Source: an uncultured Pseudomonadota bacterium
GTDB taxonomy: Bacteria; Myxococcota_A; UBA9160; PR03
Reading direction: 5' to 3'
Assembly: GCA_900696485.1 (NCBI GenBank)
Contig: CAADGG010000063.1
Location: forward strand, 1-64,000
DNA length: 64,000 nt
The position numbers and the translations under genes are program-made. The stretch's first letter is position 1, and each line of letters opens with the position of its first letter. This document shows, piece after piece, positions 24,158 through 32,125 of the stretch. Below the pieces are notes generated by a model. It saw nothing but the letters and a program-made list of their open reading frames with translations. It was not told the origin of the DNA and did no database searches.

Positions 24158-25147
24158 TCACGGCTCCGAGCCGACGCGGAGCACGATCTTGCCGAAGTGC
24201 TCGCTGGCCTTCATCACGCGATGGGCCTCGGCCACGGCGTCGAGGGGCAGCACACGGTCGACGACCGGGCGGATTCGCCCGGCCTCGAGATCCGGCCCGA
24301 AGCGCCGCCGGAACCCGGCGATGATGGCTGCCTTCTGCTCGACGGGACGCGAACGCAGCGTCGAACCGATGATGGAGAGACGCCGGGCCAGCAGCGCCGC
24401 GAGCGACAGCTCGGCCTTCGCACCCCCCATCAGCCCGATCAGCACGAGGCGACCGCCGATCGCGAGCGACGCCAGGTTGTCGGCCAGGTACGACGCCCCG
24501 ATCGGATCGAGCACGACATCGACGCCGCGACCGCCGCTGGCTTCCGCCACGCGTTCGGCGAACGATTCGCTGCGGTAGTTCACCGCGAGATCGGCGCCGA
24601 GGTCCCGGCAGCGCTGGCACTTGGCGTCCGAGCCGGCCGTCACATAGACGTGCGCGCCGGCGGCCCGGCAGAGCTGGATCGCGGCGGTGCCCACGCCGCT
24701 GCCGCCGCCGTGGACCAACGCGCTGCCGCCGGCCTCGAGACCCCCGAGCTCGAACAGATTCAGGTAGGCCGTCAGGAAGACCTCGGGCAGCGCCGCGGCC
24801 TGCTCGAGCGAAAGGGAGGCGGGCACCGGCATCACCGAGCCGGCATCGACGACGACTTCCTCCGCGTATCCCCCACCGGACAGCAGCGCCATCACGCGGT
24901 CGCCGACGCGCCAGCCGGAGACCCCGGCACCGACCTCGCGGACCGTCCCAGCGCACTCGAGGCCGAGGATCGGAGAGGCGTCCGGCGGCGGCGGGTACAG
25001 GCCCTGACGCTGGAGCAGGTCGGCTCGATTGATCGCCGTGGCGGCCACGGCGATCCGCAACGCCCCTACTCCGAGAGCCGGTTCCGGGGCCTCGCCGAGG
25101 CGCAGCACGCTCTCGTCCCCGGCGCGATCGGTCAAGACTGCCTTCAC
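24158..25147 (-). CDS. NAD(P)H quinone oxidoreductase, zeta-crystallin/Qor type (zinc-free MDR)
   Basis: 329 residues from GTG 25147; the open frame extends further but would overlap the divergent gene. VKAVLTD at the N terminus, NRADLLQRQGLYPPPP, LGLECAGTVREVG and VGDRVMAL are typical of the QOR group. LVHGGGSGVGTAAIQLCRAAG (near 140-160) is the NADPH-binding turn. The zinc ligands of alcohol dehydrogenases are missing, as expected. The closest well-known group is the p53-induced PIG3-like quinone reductase family. The product is a cytoplasmic one-electron quinone reductase by family. It is divergent from the GAF-PAS gene. Confidence 0.88.
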   Translation of the reverse strand: MKAVLTDRAGDESVLRLGEAPEPALGVGALRIAVAATAINRADLLQRQGLYPPPPDASPILGLECAGTVREVGAGVSGWRVGDRVMALLSGGGYAEEVVVDAGSVMPVPASLSLEQAAALPEVFLTAYLNLFELGGLEAGGSALVHGGGSGVGTAAIQLCRAAGAHVYVTAGSDAKCQRCRDLGADLAVNYRSESFAERVAEASGGRGVDVVLDPIGASYLADNLASLAIGGRLVLIGLMGGAKAELSLAALLARRLSIIGSTLRSRPVEQKAAIIAGFRRRFGPDLEAGRIRPVVDRVLPLDAVAEAHRVMKASEHFGKIVLRVGSEP

Positions 25148-25203
25148 GGATGCCGAAGCTAACGGAGGTCTGCCGTCATCGCCCCCCGGGAGAAACGGTC
25201 CTC

Positions 25204-26754
25204 TTGAGCGAGATCGGCCTCGTCGCACCGCTCGGCGCTCTCGTCATCGTCGCGTTCCTGTATCTGCGGCGGCTCGACGAGGGCCCGGCAACGACCGTCT
25301 GGGGTGCGGCGTGGATCGCGCTGTACGTGACCGGCACGATCGCCGCGCTCGACACCCCCTCGTTCGCGCTGCGCGTGTTCACGCCGGTGCTCGGCTCGCT
25401 GTTTCCGGCGTTGCTGCTGGCCGGCGCGCTGATGCTCGGACGCGCTCGCTGGGTCGCCTGGCCGATCGCCGTCGGCGTCGTGATCGGAGCCGTGCGCGCC
25501 GCCCTGGTCGCGGCGGATCGCGCCGAGCTGAGCCTCCTGATCGCCGTGCCGTGCGAGCTGCCCCTCTCGGTCGGCGCGGCGGCCGTCGCGTGGCGCGCGG
25601 CGCGCGAGCGACCGCGATCGTTCCCGGAACAGCTGATGGGACCTGCGCTGATGCTGCTGGCGCTGGTCAATGCCGCCGATCCGCTGGCACGCCTCGCCGA
25701 TCTCTCGATGATTCCGCTCGTGCTGTGCTGGCTCACGGCGTCGATGGCCGTGGCGCTGCTCCAGGCCATGACCTTCCTCGAACGGATCCGCGAGCGCGAG
25801 CGGAGGCTGCTCGCCGAACGCGAGCTGTTGCATCAGGTCGCGCGCATGGCCTCGTGCGCGCGGGACGAAGCCCCCGAGATCCTGGAGCGGGTCGTCACGG
25901 CCGTCGCGTCGCTGGCGACCCTCGACGGCCTCGGGATCTGGCCACTCGAGGCGAACGGAACGCATCTGCACTGCGCCGCGAGGCTGCGCCGGATCGATGA
26001 CATCCCCGACGTGCTGTCGCGATTGCCGATCGACGACCCGCTCGTCCAGCGCGCGCTCACGAATCCGGAACCCTTGACGATCGTCGATCTGCGCTCCGCA
26101 GGGGACACCCTGCGACAACGGGCGATCCAGTGGGGAGTCGGCATCACGGCCGCCGCGCCGCTGCGCGTGAGCGGACGCACGCTCGGCGTGGTGTTCGCCG
26201 CGCTGGTGCCGGGTCGATGCTTCGAGGCGAACGACTGCCGACTGCTCGCGAGCCTCGCGCAGGAGATCGCGCTCGTGCTCGCGCACGCGGAGGCGATGGA
26301 GCAGCGCGCCCGGCAAGCGGGCGCCGTCGAAGACGAGCGGCGGACGCTGCGCGAGCTGATCGAAGCGGTGCCCGCCGGCATCCTGCTGGCGGACCGTCAG
26401 GGACAGATCACGATGCTCTCCCGTCTGGGAGCCGAGCACTACGGGCTGACCGACGCGGCGTCGTGGGTCGGACGCTCGACCGGCGAGGCGTTCGCCCAGT
26501 TCGCCCACCGGCTCCGCATCGAGGAGCCGAACCGGCCCTTCCCGCCGTCGACGCCGTTCACGCCGGGTCGGTTCGCAGATCGCGTCTTCGAGCTGCACTT
26601 CACGACGCCGCAGGAACGCATCCTCGAGATCGCGCTCCGTGAGCTTCGGCCCGAGGATCCCGAGGCGGCACGCCAGCTCTGGGTGAGTCGAGACGTCACC
26701 GAGAAACGGCGATCGGGGAGCGACGGCGGCGAGCCGGGCGAAGCGGACGGCTGA
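25204..26754 (+). CDS. Membrane sensor with GAF and PAS domains, no recognised output domain
   Basis: 516 residues from TTG 25204, which has a GGAGAAA site; ATG 25150 in the same frame would leave only two bases to the divergent start codon and is less likely. Residues 1-190 contain about six or seven hydrophobic helices. A charged coiled-coil linker (about 192-212, FLERIRERERRLLAEREL) follows, then a GAF-like domain (about 225-370) and a PAS-like domain (about 390-505, VPAGILLADRQGQITMLS) ending in VSRDVTEKRR. Such an ending normally leads into a histidine-kinase or GGDEF domain, but a stop comes within 15 residues. No frameshifted kinase remnant is visible downstream. It may signal through a partner protein. 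Confidence 0.7.
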   Translation: MSEIGLVAPLGALVIVAFLYLRRLDEGPATTVWGAAWIALYVTGTIAALDTPSFALRVFTPVLGSLFPALLLAGALMLGRARWVAWPIAVGVVIGAVRAALVAADRAELSLLIAVPCELPLSVGAAAVAWRAARERPRSFPEQLMGPALMLLALVNAADPLARLADLSMIPLVLCWLTASMAVALLQAMTFLERIRERERRLLAERELLHQVARMASCARDEAPEILERVVTAVASLATLDGLGIWPLEANGTHLHCAARLRRIDDIPDVLSRLPIDDPLVQRALTNPEPLTIVDLRSAGDTLRQRAIQWGVGITAAAPLRVSGRTLGVVFAALVPGRCFEANDCRLLASLAQEIALVLAHAEAMEQRARQAGAVEDERRTLRELIEAVPAGILLADRQGQITMLSRLGAEHYGLTDAASWVGRSTGEAFAQFAHRLRIEEPNRPFPPSTPFTPGRFADRVFELHFTTPQERILEIALRELRPEDPEAARQLWVSRDVTEKRRSGSDGGEPGEADG

Positions 26755-26963
26755 GGCCAGTCCGCCGAGCGAACGACCCCTCTTGGCGCTCCGCCGGCAA
26801 TCGGGGACCATCGAGGCCGGCCTCGATCGGGTCCGGGATCGCGCTCGCCGCGGCGAGATGCGAGCTGCGCGATCGTGCGGACGACCCGGAGCGACACGCC
26901 TGCGCGGGGAGATACGCCATCGCTCGAGTTCCGGGGTTTCAAGGTCCGGGGTTCCAGGATCGA

Positions 26964-28649
26964 GTGGCCCCGGATCCGGGCTGCCGGCGAGTCGGCGGGA
27001 TCCGGTGCCGGCGACGCCTGGCGCTGTTGCTGGCCTCTGCCCTCGCGCTCTGCAGCGGAAGCGCCGTCGCCGACGACGAAGATCCCCGCCGCGCGCAGGC
27101 CGAGCGGCTGCGCATCGAAGGGCGCTGCGGCGCGGCCCTCCAGATCGCCGCGGAGCTGCGGGCAAGCGGCGTGGCCGACAGCGAACTGCTGATCCTCGAA
27201 GGGACCTGCGCGACCCAGCAGCGCCGCTACGAGGACGCCGTCCTGGCGCTGCGCGAGGCGCTGCGCCAGGACCCGGACCACCCCGAGGCCCGGCTGCGGC
27301 TCGCGATCGCGCTGTATCACCTCGGTGAGCACGATGCCGCGAGTCGCGAACTCCGGATCGCCGAGAGCCAGCTTGCCGGTCCGAACGCCGAGGCGCTGCT
27401 GTACCGAGGTCTGCTGCACTTCGAGGACCAGCGCCATGCCGACGCCGCGAGGGCCCTCGAGAGCGCGCGTCGGCACGACGCGCGCTCCGTCGAGCCGGTG
27501 GCGTCGTACTACGCGGCGCTGGCCTGGGCGCGGAGCCGCGAGCGAGCGCGCGCCGAAGCGGCGATCGCCCGCGTGCTGGCCGAATGGCCGGACACGGCCT
27601 GGGCTGCGCAGGCGCAGCAGGTGCGCGCGCAGCTCGCCGCCGAGCGACTGCGCCGCTGGGTCCTCGTGCGGGCGGGCTTCGAATACGATGACAACGTGGT
27701 CCTGCAGGGGGGCGGGGCTCCGTTGCCGGACGAGATCACGAGCGCGCGCGACGTGCTCGGCACGTGGTCCGCCGAGGCGGGTGCGGAGCTGTGGCGCGGC
27801 GAGAGCGGGTCCGCCGGTGTACTCGGCAGCTACAGCGGCAACGCGCATGCCGACATCGACTCGTTCGATCAACATTACCCGGTGTTGGCGATGTGGGTCG
27901 ATCGCCAGCTCGACGAAGCCACCACGCTGCGACTCGCCGTCGACGGCGGGCACGCATGGGTCGACGGAGAATCGTTCTTCGCCACCGGCCGCACGAGTCT
28001 CTCCCTGCTGCACGCGTGGGAGTCCGCCGGCGCCAGCGAACTCTACTTGCGCTTCCGGCTCGACGAGTACTTCGAGAACGGAGAGGATCTCCCGGATGGC
28101 ACCGGGACGCCGGGGGCTCCGTGCCCACCGCCACCGCCGGGCGCATCGATCCCCACCTGCGGCCCACCGGGCGTCAACGAGCGCCGCGAACGCAACCGCG
28201 ACGGCCGCTCCGCGGTCGCGGGCCTGCGCCACGAACTCGAGCTGCCGGCGCTGCGCAGCACGCTCCGCGCCGGCTACGAATTCGAACGCTTCGATGCGAG
28301 CGGCCGGGAGTATTCCCATGTCGCCCACTCGCTGTCGGGCGGCGTCCTGATCGCCCTCCCGTTCCGCTTTGCGCTGGATGTCTCGGGCGTCGTCACGTGG
28401 CGTCCGTTCGACGATCCCAGCACCTTCCCGGATCCCCCGGAACCGTTCGTCGACACGGAGTTCGGGCTCGACGACGACGACCGCGACGAGCGCTACTCGG
28501 CCGTCTCGATCTCGCTCGCGCGGCCACTCGGCCGGGGGCTCACGGCGTCGGCGGGCTGGCGCCGCGAGCGGAATCACTCCAACGTCGAGGTGTTCGACTA
28601 CCGTCGCGAGGTGCTCGGGACGTACCTGACCTGGTCCTGGGGGTACTAA
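26964..28649 (+). CDS. TPR protein with C-terminal outer-membrane beta-barrel
   Basis: 561 residues from GTG 26964. A signal peptide (RRRLALLLASALALCSGSAVA) ends near residue 36. TPR-like helical pairs run to about residue 235 (ALREALRQDPDHPEARLRLAIALYHLGEH and neighbours). The remainder alternates hydrophobic and polar residues with aromatic girdles (LVRAGFEYDDNVVLQG, TLRLAVDGGHAWVDG, ALDVSGVVTWRPF) and ends in YLTWSWGY, as outer-membrane barrels do. The architecture resembles surface-lipoprotein-assembly-modifier-like (DUF560-type) proteins. A Cys/Pro-rich loop lies near residues 385-400. It heads the block that includes the secreted protein, sigma/anti-sigma and subtilase genes. Confidence 0.75.
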   Translation: MAPDPGCRRVGGIRCRRRLALLLASALALCSGSAVADDEDPRRAQAERLRIEGRCGAALQIAAELRASGVADSELLILEGTCATQQRRYEDAVLALREALRQDPDHPEARLRLAIALYHLGEHDAASRELRIAESQLAGPNAEALLYRGLLHFEDQRHADAARALESARRHDARSVEPVASYYAALAWARSRERARAEAAIARVLAEWPDTAWAAQAQQVRAQLAAERLRRWVLVRAGFEYDDNVVLQGGGAPLPDEITSARDVLGTWSAEAGAELWRGESGSAGVLGSYSGNAHADIDSFDQHYPVLAMWVDRQLDEATTLRLAVDGGHAWVDGESFFATGRTSLSLLHAWESAGASELYLRFRLDEYFENGEDLPDGTGTPGAPCPPPPPGASIPTCGPPGVNERRERNRDGRSAVAGLRHELELPALRSTLRAGYEFERFDASGREYSHVAHSLSGGVLIALPFRFALDVSGVVTWRPFDDPSTFPDPPEPFVDTEFGLDDDDRDERYSAVSISLARPLGRGLTASAGWRRERNHSNVEVFDYRREVLGTYLTWSWGY

Positions 28650-28686
28650 CCAGAGTTCGGGGCCTCCAGGGCTCGGGATCTTCGGA

Positions 28687-28734
28687 GTTCGAGCGTCCGA
28701 GGGTCCGAGGGTCCGAGCGTCCGAGGGTTCGAGG
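28687..28734 (+). repeat. 8-10 bp tandem repeat (GTCCGAGG type) between the barrel and small-protein genes
   Basis: Five or six near-copies of GTCCGAGG/CGTCCGAG follow one another in the 128-base gap. The array ends about 45 bases before the next start codon. A related TCCGGGGTT repeat lies upstream of the barrel gene near 26935-26957. No secondary structure strong enough for a terminator is visible. Confidence 0.8.
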
Positions 28735-28777
28735 AACCGATGCGCCGGAAACCCGCTGGCCATCGCGAGGAGAGCGG

Positions 28778-29227
28778 ATGAGAGAGAATCCCGGGCCGGC
28801 AAGCCGCCAAGCTACGCGGAACGCGCTCCGGATCGCCGGCGTCGTCGCCGGCGGATTGCTGCTCTGGGCAACGGCCGCAGCCGCCTCGGAGGCCCGCGGG
28901 CAGGTCTGGCAGGTCGCTCCGGCCGGGCCGTGCGCCCGGCTCGATGCGGTCCGCCCGTGTCTCGGCGGCCCGTGCACCGGCGGGACGGCCGTGCGCAGCC
29001 GCTTCGACGCAGCGGACGTCTCCGGTCCGGGGCTGGAGCCGGCGCAGGGGGAAACGCCGCCGCCCCGCCCCATCGGTTTCCCCGGCCCCGGTCCGTGTGC
29101 GGACCCGAGCAGCCCCTGTGGCTCCCACCAGCCGCTCGGGATCCCGAGCCGTTCGCCGCCCGGCGGCCCGGGGGGCGGTGTCATCGAGCAGCCGGCAACG
29201 CCCGGGACCCTCCCGGGGCTCCCCTGA
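28778..29227 (+). CDS. Small secreted Pro/Gly/Cys-rich protein, function unknown
   Basis: 149 residues from ATG 28778, with GCGAGGAGA upstream. A signal peptide (LRIAGVVAGGLLLWATAAAAS) spans about residues 17-38. The mature part is rich in Pro and Gly. It has six Cys in three local groups (CARLDAVRPCLGGPC; then CADPSSPC), suggesting disulfides in the periplasm or outside the cell. There is no recognisable domain. Its place between the barrel gene and the ECF sigma gene suggests a target or partner of that system. A ligand, substrate or structural role cannot be separated from sequence alone. Confidence 0.6.
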   Translation: MRENPGPASRQATRNALRIAGVVAGGLLLWATAAAASEARGQVWQVAPAGPCARLDAVRPCLGGPCTGGTAVRSRFDAADVSGPGLEPAQGETPPPRPIGFPGPGPCADPSSPCGSHQPLGIPSRSPPGGPGGGVIEQPATPGTLPGLP

Positions 29228-29360
29228 CGCTGCGCAAGACCCGACGGAGGATTCCGACGCCGTCCGCGGACCGGTCTGCCGTCGCACGGACCCGAAGCGG
29301 GATGACACCTCCGTGAGGAGATGAAACGATCCGGTCGCTTGCGGCCACTCAAGAGGGAAC

Positions 29361-29966
29361 ATGACCGAACGGCTGGCAGCCCCGAACGCGGATTGCGCAG
29401 CGAGCGACGAGTGTCTTCTCGACGGCATTCGCGATCGCGACAGCGCGTCCTTGCGGCTGTTGTTCCAGCGCTACCACCGCCGAGTGTTCCATTTCGTCCT
29501 ACGCCGGCTCGGAGATCCCGGGCTGGCCGAGGAGGTCGTCGCGGACGTGTTCTTCGAGGTCTGGCGCAGCATCGAGCACTTCGCCGGAGCGTCGCGGCCC
29601 TCCACCTGGATCTTCGGCATCGCGCATTTCAAGTCCGCGAGCGCCCATCGCGACCGCTCCCGACGTAAGCGGGCGTCGGTCGTGCCGACCAATGTGGAGT
29701 CGCTCCACGCGGTCGCCGACGATCGCGATGCGCATGACCAGCTGGCCGCGCGGGAGGAACTCCGCCTCGTCCATCGTGTCCTGTCCTCCCTTCCCGAGGA
29801 CCAGCGAACCGTGCTCGAGCTCGCAGTCATCGAGGGACTCCCGTACGACGAGATCGCCCGGCGCCTCGGACTTCCGGAAGGGACCGTGAAGACACGCGTC
29901 TCGCGGGCGCGCGGCAAGCTGCGACGCGGCTTCGAGCGCTTCGGCCGCGAGCAGGGCCCGTCATGA
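29361..29966 (+). CDS. ECF-family RNA polymerase sigma factor
   Basis: 201 residues. Region 2 covers about 20-95 (LLFQRYHRRVFHFVLRRLGDPGLAEEVVADVFFEVWRSIEHFAG) and region 4 about 135-190 (LPEDQRTVLELAVIEGLPYDEIARRLGLPEGTVKTRVSRARGKLRR), where EGTVKTRVSRA is the helix-turn-helix that reads the -35. Regions 1 and 3 are absent, as in all ECF factors. The last four bases overlap the anti-sigma start, so the two are coupled. By family it is held inactive by that anti-sigma factor until an envelope signal arrives. The 133-base gap upstream shows no clear ECF promoter to me. Confidence 0.93.
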   Translation: MTERLAAPNADCAASDECLLDGIRDRDSASLRLLFQRYHRRVFHFVLRRLGDPGLAEEVVADVFFEVWRSIEHFAGASRPSTWIFGIAHFKSASAHRDRSRRKRASVVPTNVESLHAVADDRDAHDQLAAREELRLVHRVLSSLPEDQRTVLELAVIEGLPYDEIARRLGLPEGTVKTRVSRARGKLRRGFERFGREQGPS

Positions 29967-30697
29967 GCGAGCGAATCAACCCGAGCTGTCCGCCGCAGAT
30001 CCTCGAGTGGATCGCGTGGTACCCGGATGGTGGTCTCAGCGACGCGCAGCGCGGAGCCGTCGAGGTGCATGCCACCCACTGTGCCTCGTGCCGCGAGGAC
30101 CTCGCCGTGCTGGCCGGGCGCGCAGACACGGACGCGGCACCGGCGGATCCGGATCTGTTGTTCGAGCGGGTGCTCGCGCGCATCGAAGCGGCCGCCGTCG
30201 CAACGCCGAGTCGTGTCGCGGCGTCCCGTCCCGGTCCGAACGAAGCCAGTCCGAACGAAGCCGGTCGGACCGAAGTCGGCCCGGCGCGGCGCGCGCCGGC
30301 AGGACGCCGGCGAATCCATGACTGGCAGCGCCATGCGGCCATCGTCGCCGCGGGTTTCGCGCTGATCGCGGTGACCGGTGCGCTCGGCTGGCTGGGGCGT
30401 GACTGGATGAGCCTGGTCGGCCGCGCCGGCGTGGAGGAGTCGTACCGGACCGCCGCCGCCCGCGAGCCGACGGCCCCCGGCGGGGTTGCGCTCGACGTCG
30501 TGTTCCGGAGCGAGGCCTCGGCCGAGCAGATCCAAACGCTTTTGCGCGGCCTCGGCGCAACCATCACGACGGGTCCGACGGAACTCGGTCGCTATCGACT
30601 CGTGCTTCCACCCGGGTCGGACGCGCGAGCTGCCGCGGCGCTGCTGCGAGCCGAGGAATCCGGCATCGCTTCGTACGCCGAGCCCGTGCGGCCCTGA
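29963..30697 (+). CDS. Membrane anti-sigma factor with zinc-finger domain and periplasmic C-terminal domain
   Basis: 244 residues from ATG 29963 (ATGA overlap with the sigma gene). The N-terminal anti-sigma zinc motif is H36-x3-C40-x2-C43. A linker with two PNEA repeats (92-103) leads to one membrane helix (about 124-144). The C-terminal part (174-244) reads VALDVVFRSEASAEQIQTLLRGLGATITTGP and then YRLVLPPG. This alpha/beta pattern looks like the prodomain/inhibitor fold attached to subtilases. The neighbouring subtilase makes a prodomain-like role, or cleavage at this domain, an attractive but unproven idea. It should hold the ECF factor at the membrane. Confidence 0.85.
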   Translation: MSERINPSCPPQILEWIAWYPDGGLSDAQRGAVEVHATHCASCREDLAVLAGRADTDAAPADPDLLFERVLARIEAAAVATPSRVAASRPGPNEASPNEAGRTEVGPARRAPAGRRRIHDWQRHAAIVAAGFALIAVTGALGWLGRDWMSLVGRAGVEESYRTAAAREPTAPGGVALDVVFRSEASAEQIQTLLRGLGATITTGPTELGRYRLVLPPGSDARAAAALLRAEESGIASYAEPVRP

Positions 30698-30699
30698 GC

Positions 30700-32088
30700 A
30701 TGAGGCCGCGGCGCTGGCGCGCGCTCGCCGCGGCCGTGGTGCTCGCGTGCGGCGCTTCTCCGGCTGGCGCGACGGCACCCGTCGCACCGGGAGCCGCGGC
30801 GGGCCGCGAGGATCCCGGTTGCGGCCCGATCGGACCGGACGACGCACCGCGCCTCGCGACGGCTCGGGCGGAGCCGGGCGTGGTGCCATCGCAGCGGACG
30901 AGTGCCGGCGCCGGGCCTGGCGAGATCGTGCCGCTGGCGTCTCCGGCGCCGGCGCCGGCGCGAGCGGACGGGCTGCCCGGGGAAGCGCTGCTGGTCTTGC
31001 CGAAGGGCCCCGACGGCACCGTGCCGACGGACTTCACGCTCGCCGCCGGCGCCCGCGTCGCGGCTTCGTTCTTCAGCCCCGTGCTGTGCGCCACCGTGGT
31101 GCGCGTGGTGGGTCCGGCGGACCGCGATCCGGCTGCGCTCGTGGCGATGGCACCGCCCGGTGCCGTCACCGTCCCGAACGATGTCTACCACGGAGCCCAG
31201 GCCGACGTGACGCCGTTCGCACCGGAGCGCACGCCGGGCGACGATCCCTACCGCGCACTCCAGTGGGGACTCGAGCGCAGCGGCGCCGAGCAGGCCTGGC
31301 CGGTGAGCGACGGACGTGGCGCGCGCATCGCCTTGCTCGACTCCGCGCCCGAAGCCAGCCACCGCGACCTCGCAGGGATCCGCGTCCTGCCGCTGCCGGA
31401 CGCGCCGGCCACGACGCCGGCGGTGCACGGCTCGCTGATGGCCGGCGTGACCCACGCCGTCGCCGGCAACGGCTTCGGCATCGCCGGCATCGCGCCGGGC
31501 GCCGAGCTGCTCGCCATTCCCGTGTGTCAGCCGGCCGCGGCCGGCGGTCCCGGGGACGAGTGTCCGCTGTTCGAGCTGCTGCGCGGCGTCGATCTCGCGT
31601 GGGAGCAACGGGCGCAGGTCCTCAACCTGTCGCTGGTCGGCCCGGCGAATCGGCTGCTGCGCAAGGCGATGGACCGCATGGATGGACTCGGTGTCGTCGT
31701 CGTGGCGGCGACCGGCAACGAGGGCGTGGCCGAACCGCGCTATCCGGCCGCGTATCCTTCCGTGATCGGTGTCGGCGCGATCGACCGATCCGGCCGCGCC
31801 TACGCGCGCGGCAACCGGGGCCCGTCCGTCGAACTGCTGGCGCCGGGCGTCGAGATCCTCTCGACGGTGCCCGGCGGCAGCTTCGCGTTCGGAGACGGCA
31901 CCAGCCTCGCGGCCGCGCACGTCACCGGCGTCCTGGCGCTCGCGATCGCCGCGCACGGCGACCCGCTCGCGGCCCGGGCGGCGTTCTTCGACGCGGCCCA
32001 GGCCCGCAGCGCCTCCCCTGGCAACGAGCCGGCGCCGCTGCCGGCGGCGTGCGAGGTGCTCGCGATCCTCGGCAAGCCCTGCCCCTGA
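30700..32088 (+). CDS. Secreted subtilisin-like serine protease (S8 family)
   Basis: 462 residues; it starts two bases after the anti-sigma stop. A signal peptide (about 1-24) is followed by an Ala/Pro-rich stretch and a prodomain-like region (about 93-165). The catalytic domain has Asp214 in IALLDSAPE, His243 in VHGSLMAGV, the oxyanion Asn340 in AATGNEG and Ser402 in GTSLAAAH, so the triad is complete. Two Cys pairs may form disulfides (276/288 and the C-terminal pair). It is short for a subtilase and has no added C-terminal domain. Gene order with the ECF/anti-sigma pair suggests it acts on, or is controlled by, that pathway. Confidence 0.9.
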   Translation: MRPRRWRALAAAVVLACGASPAGATAPVAPGAAAGREDPGCGPIGPDDAPRLATARAEPGVVPSQRTSAGAGPGEIVPLASPAPAPARADGLPGEALLVLPKGPDGTVPTDFTLAAGARVAASFFSPVLCATVVRVVGPADRDPAALVAMAPPGAVTVPNDVYHGAQADVTPFAPERTPGDDPYRALQWGLERSGAEQAWPVSDGRGARIALLDSAPEASHRDLAGIRVLPLPDAPATTPAVHGSLMAGVTHAVAGNGFGIAGIAPGAELLAIPVCQPAAAGGPGDECPLFELLRGVDLAWEQRAQVLNLSLVGPANRLLRKAMDRMDGLGVVVVAATGNEGVAEPRYPAAYPSVIGVGAIDRSGRAYARGNRGPSVELLAPGVEILSTVPGGSFAFGDGTSLAAAHVTGVLALAIAAHGDPLAARAAFFDAAQARSASPGNEPAPLPAACEVLAILGKPCP

Positions 32089-32125
32089 CCGGATCGATGC
32101 CGGACGGCGTCGATCCGGTCGTGCG

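Noticed and set aside
25150..25203. ATG 25150 as start of the GAF-PAS sensor.
   Set aside because: It would leave two bases to the divergent GTG at 25147 and has no ribosome site, whereas TTG 25204 has GGAGAAA.
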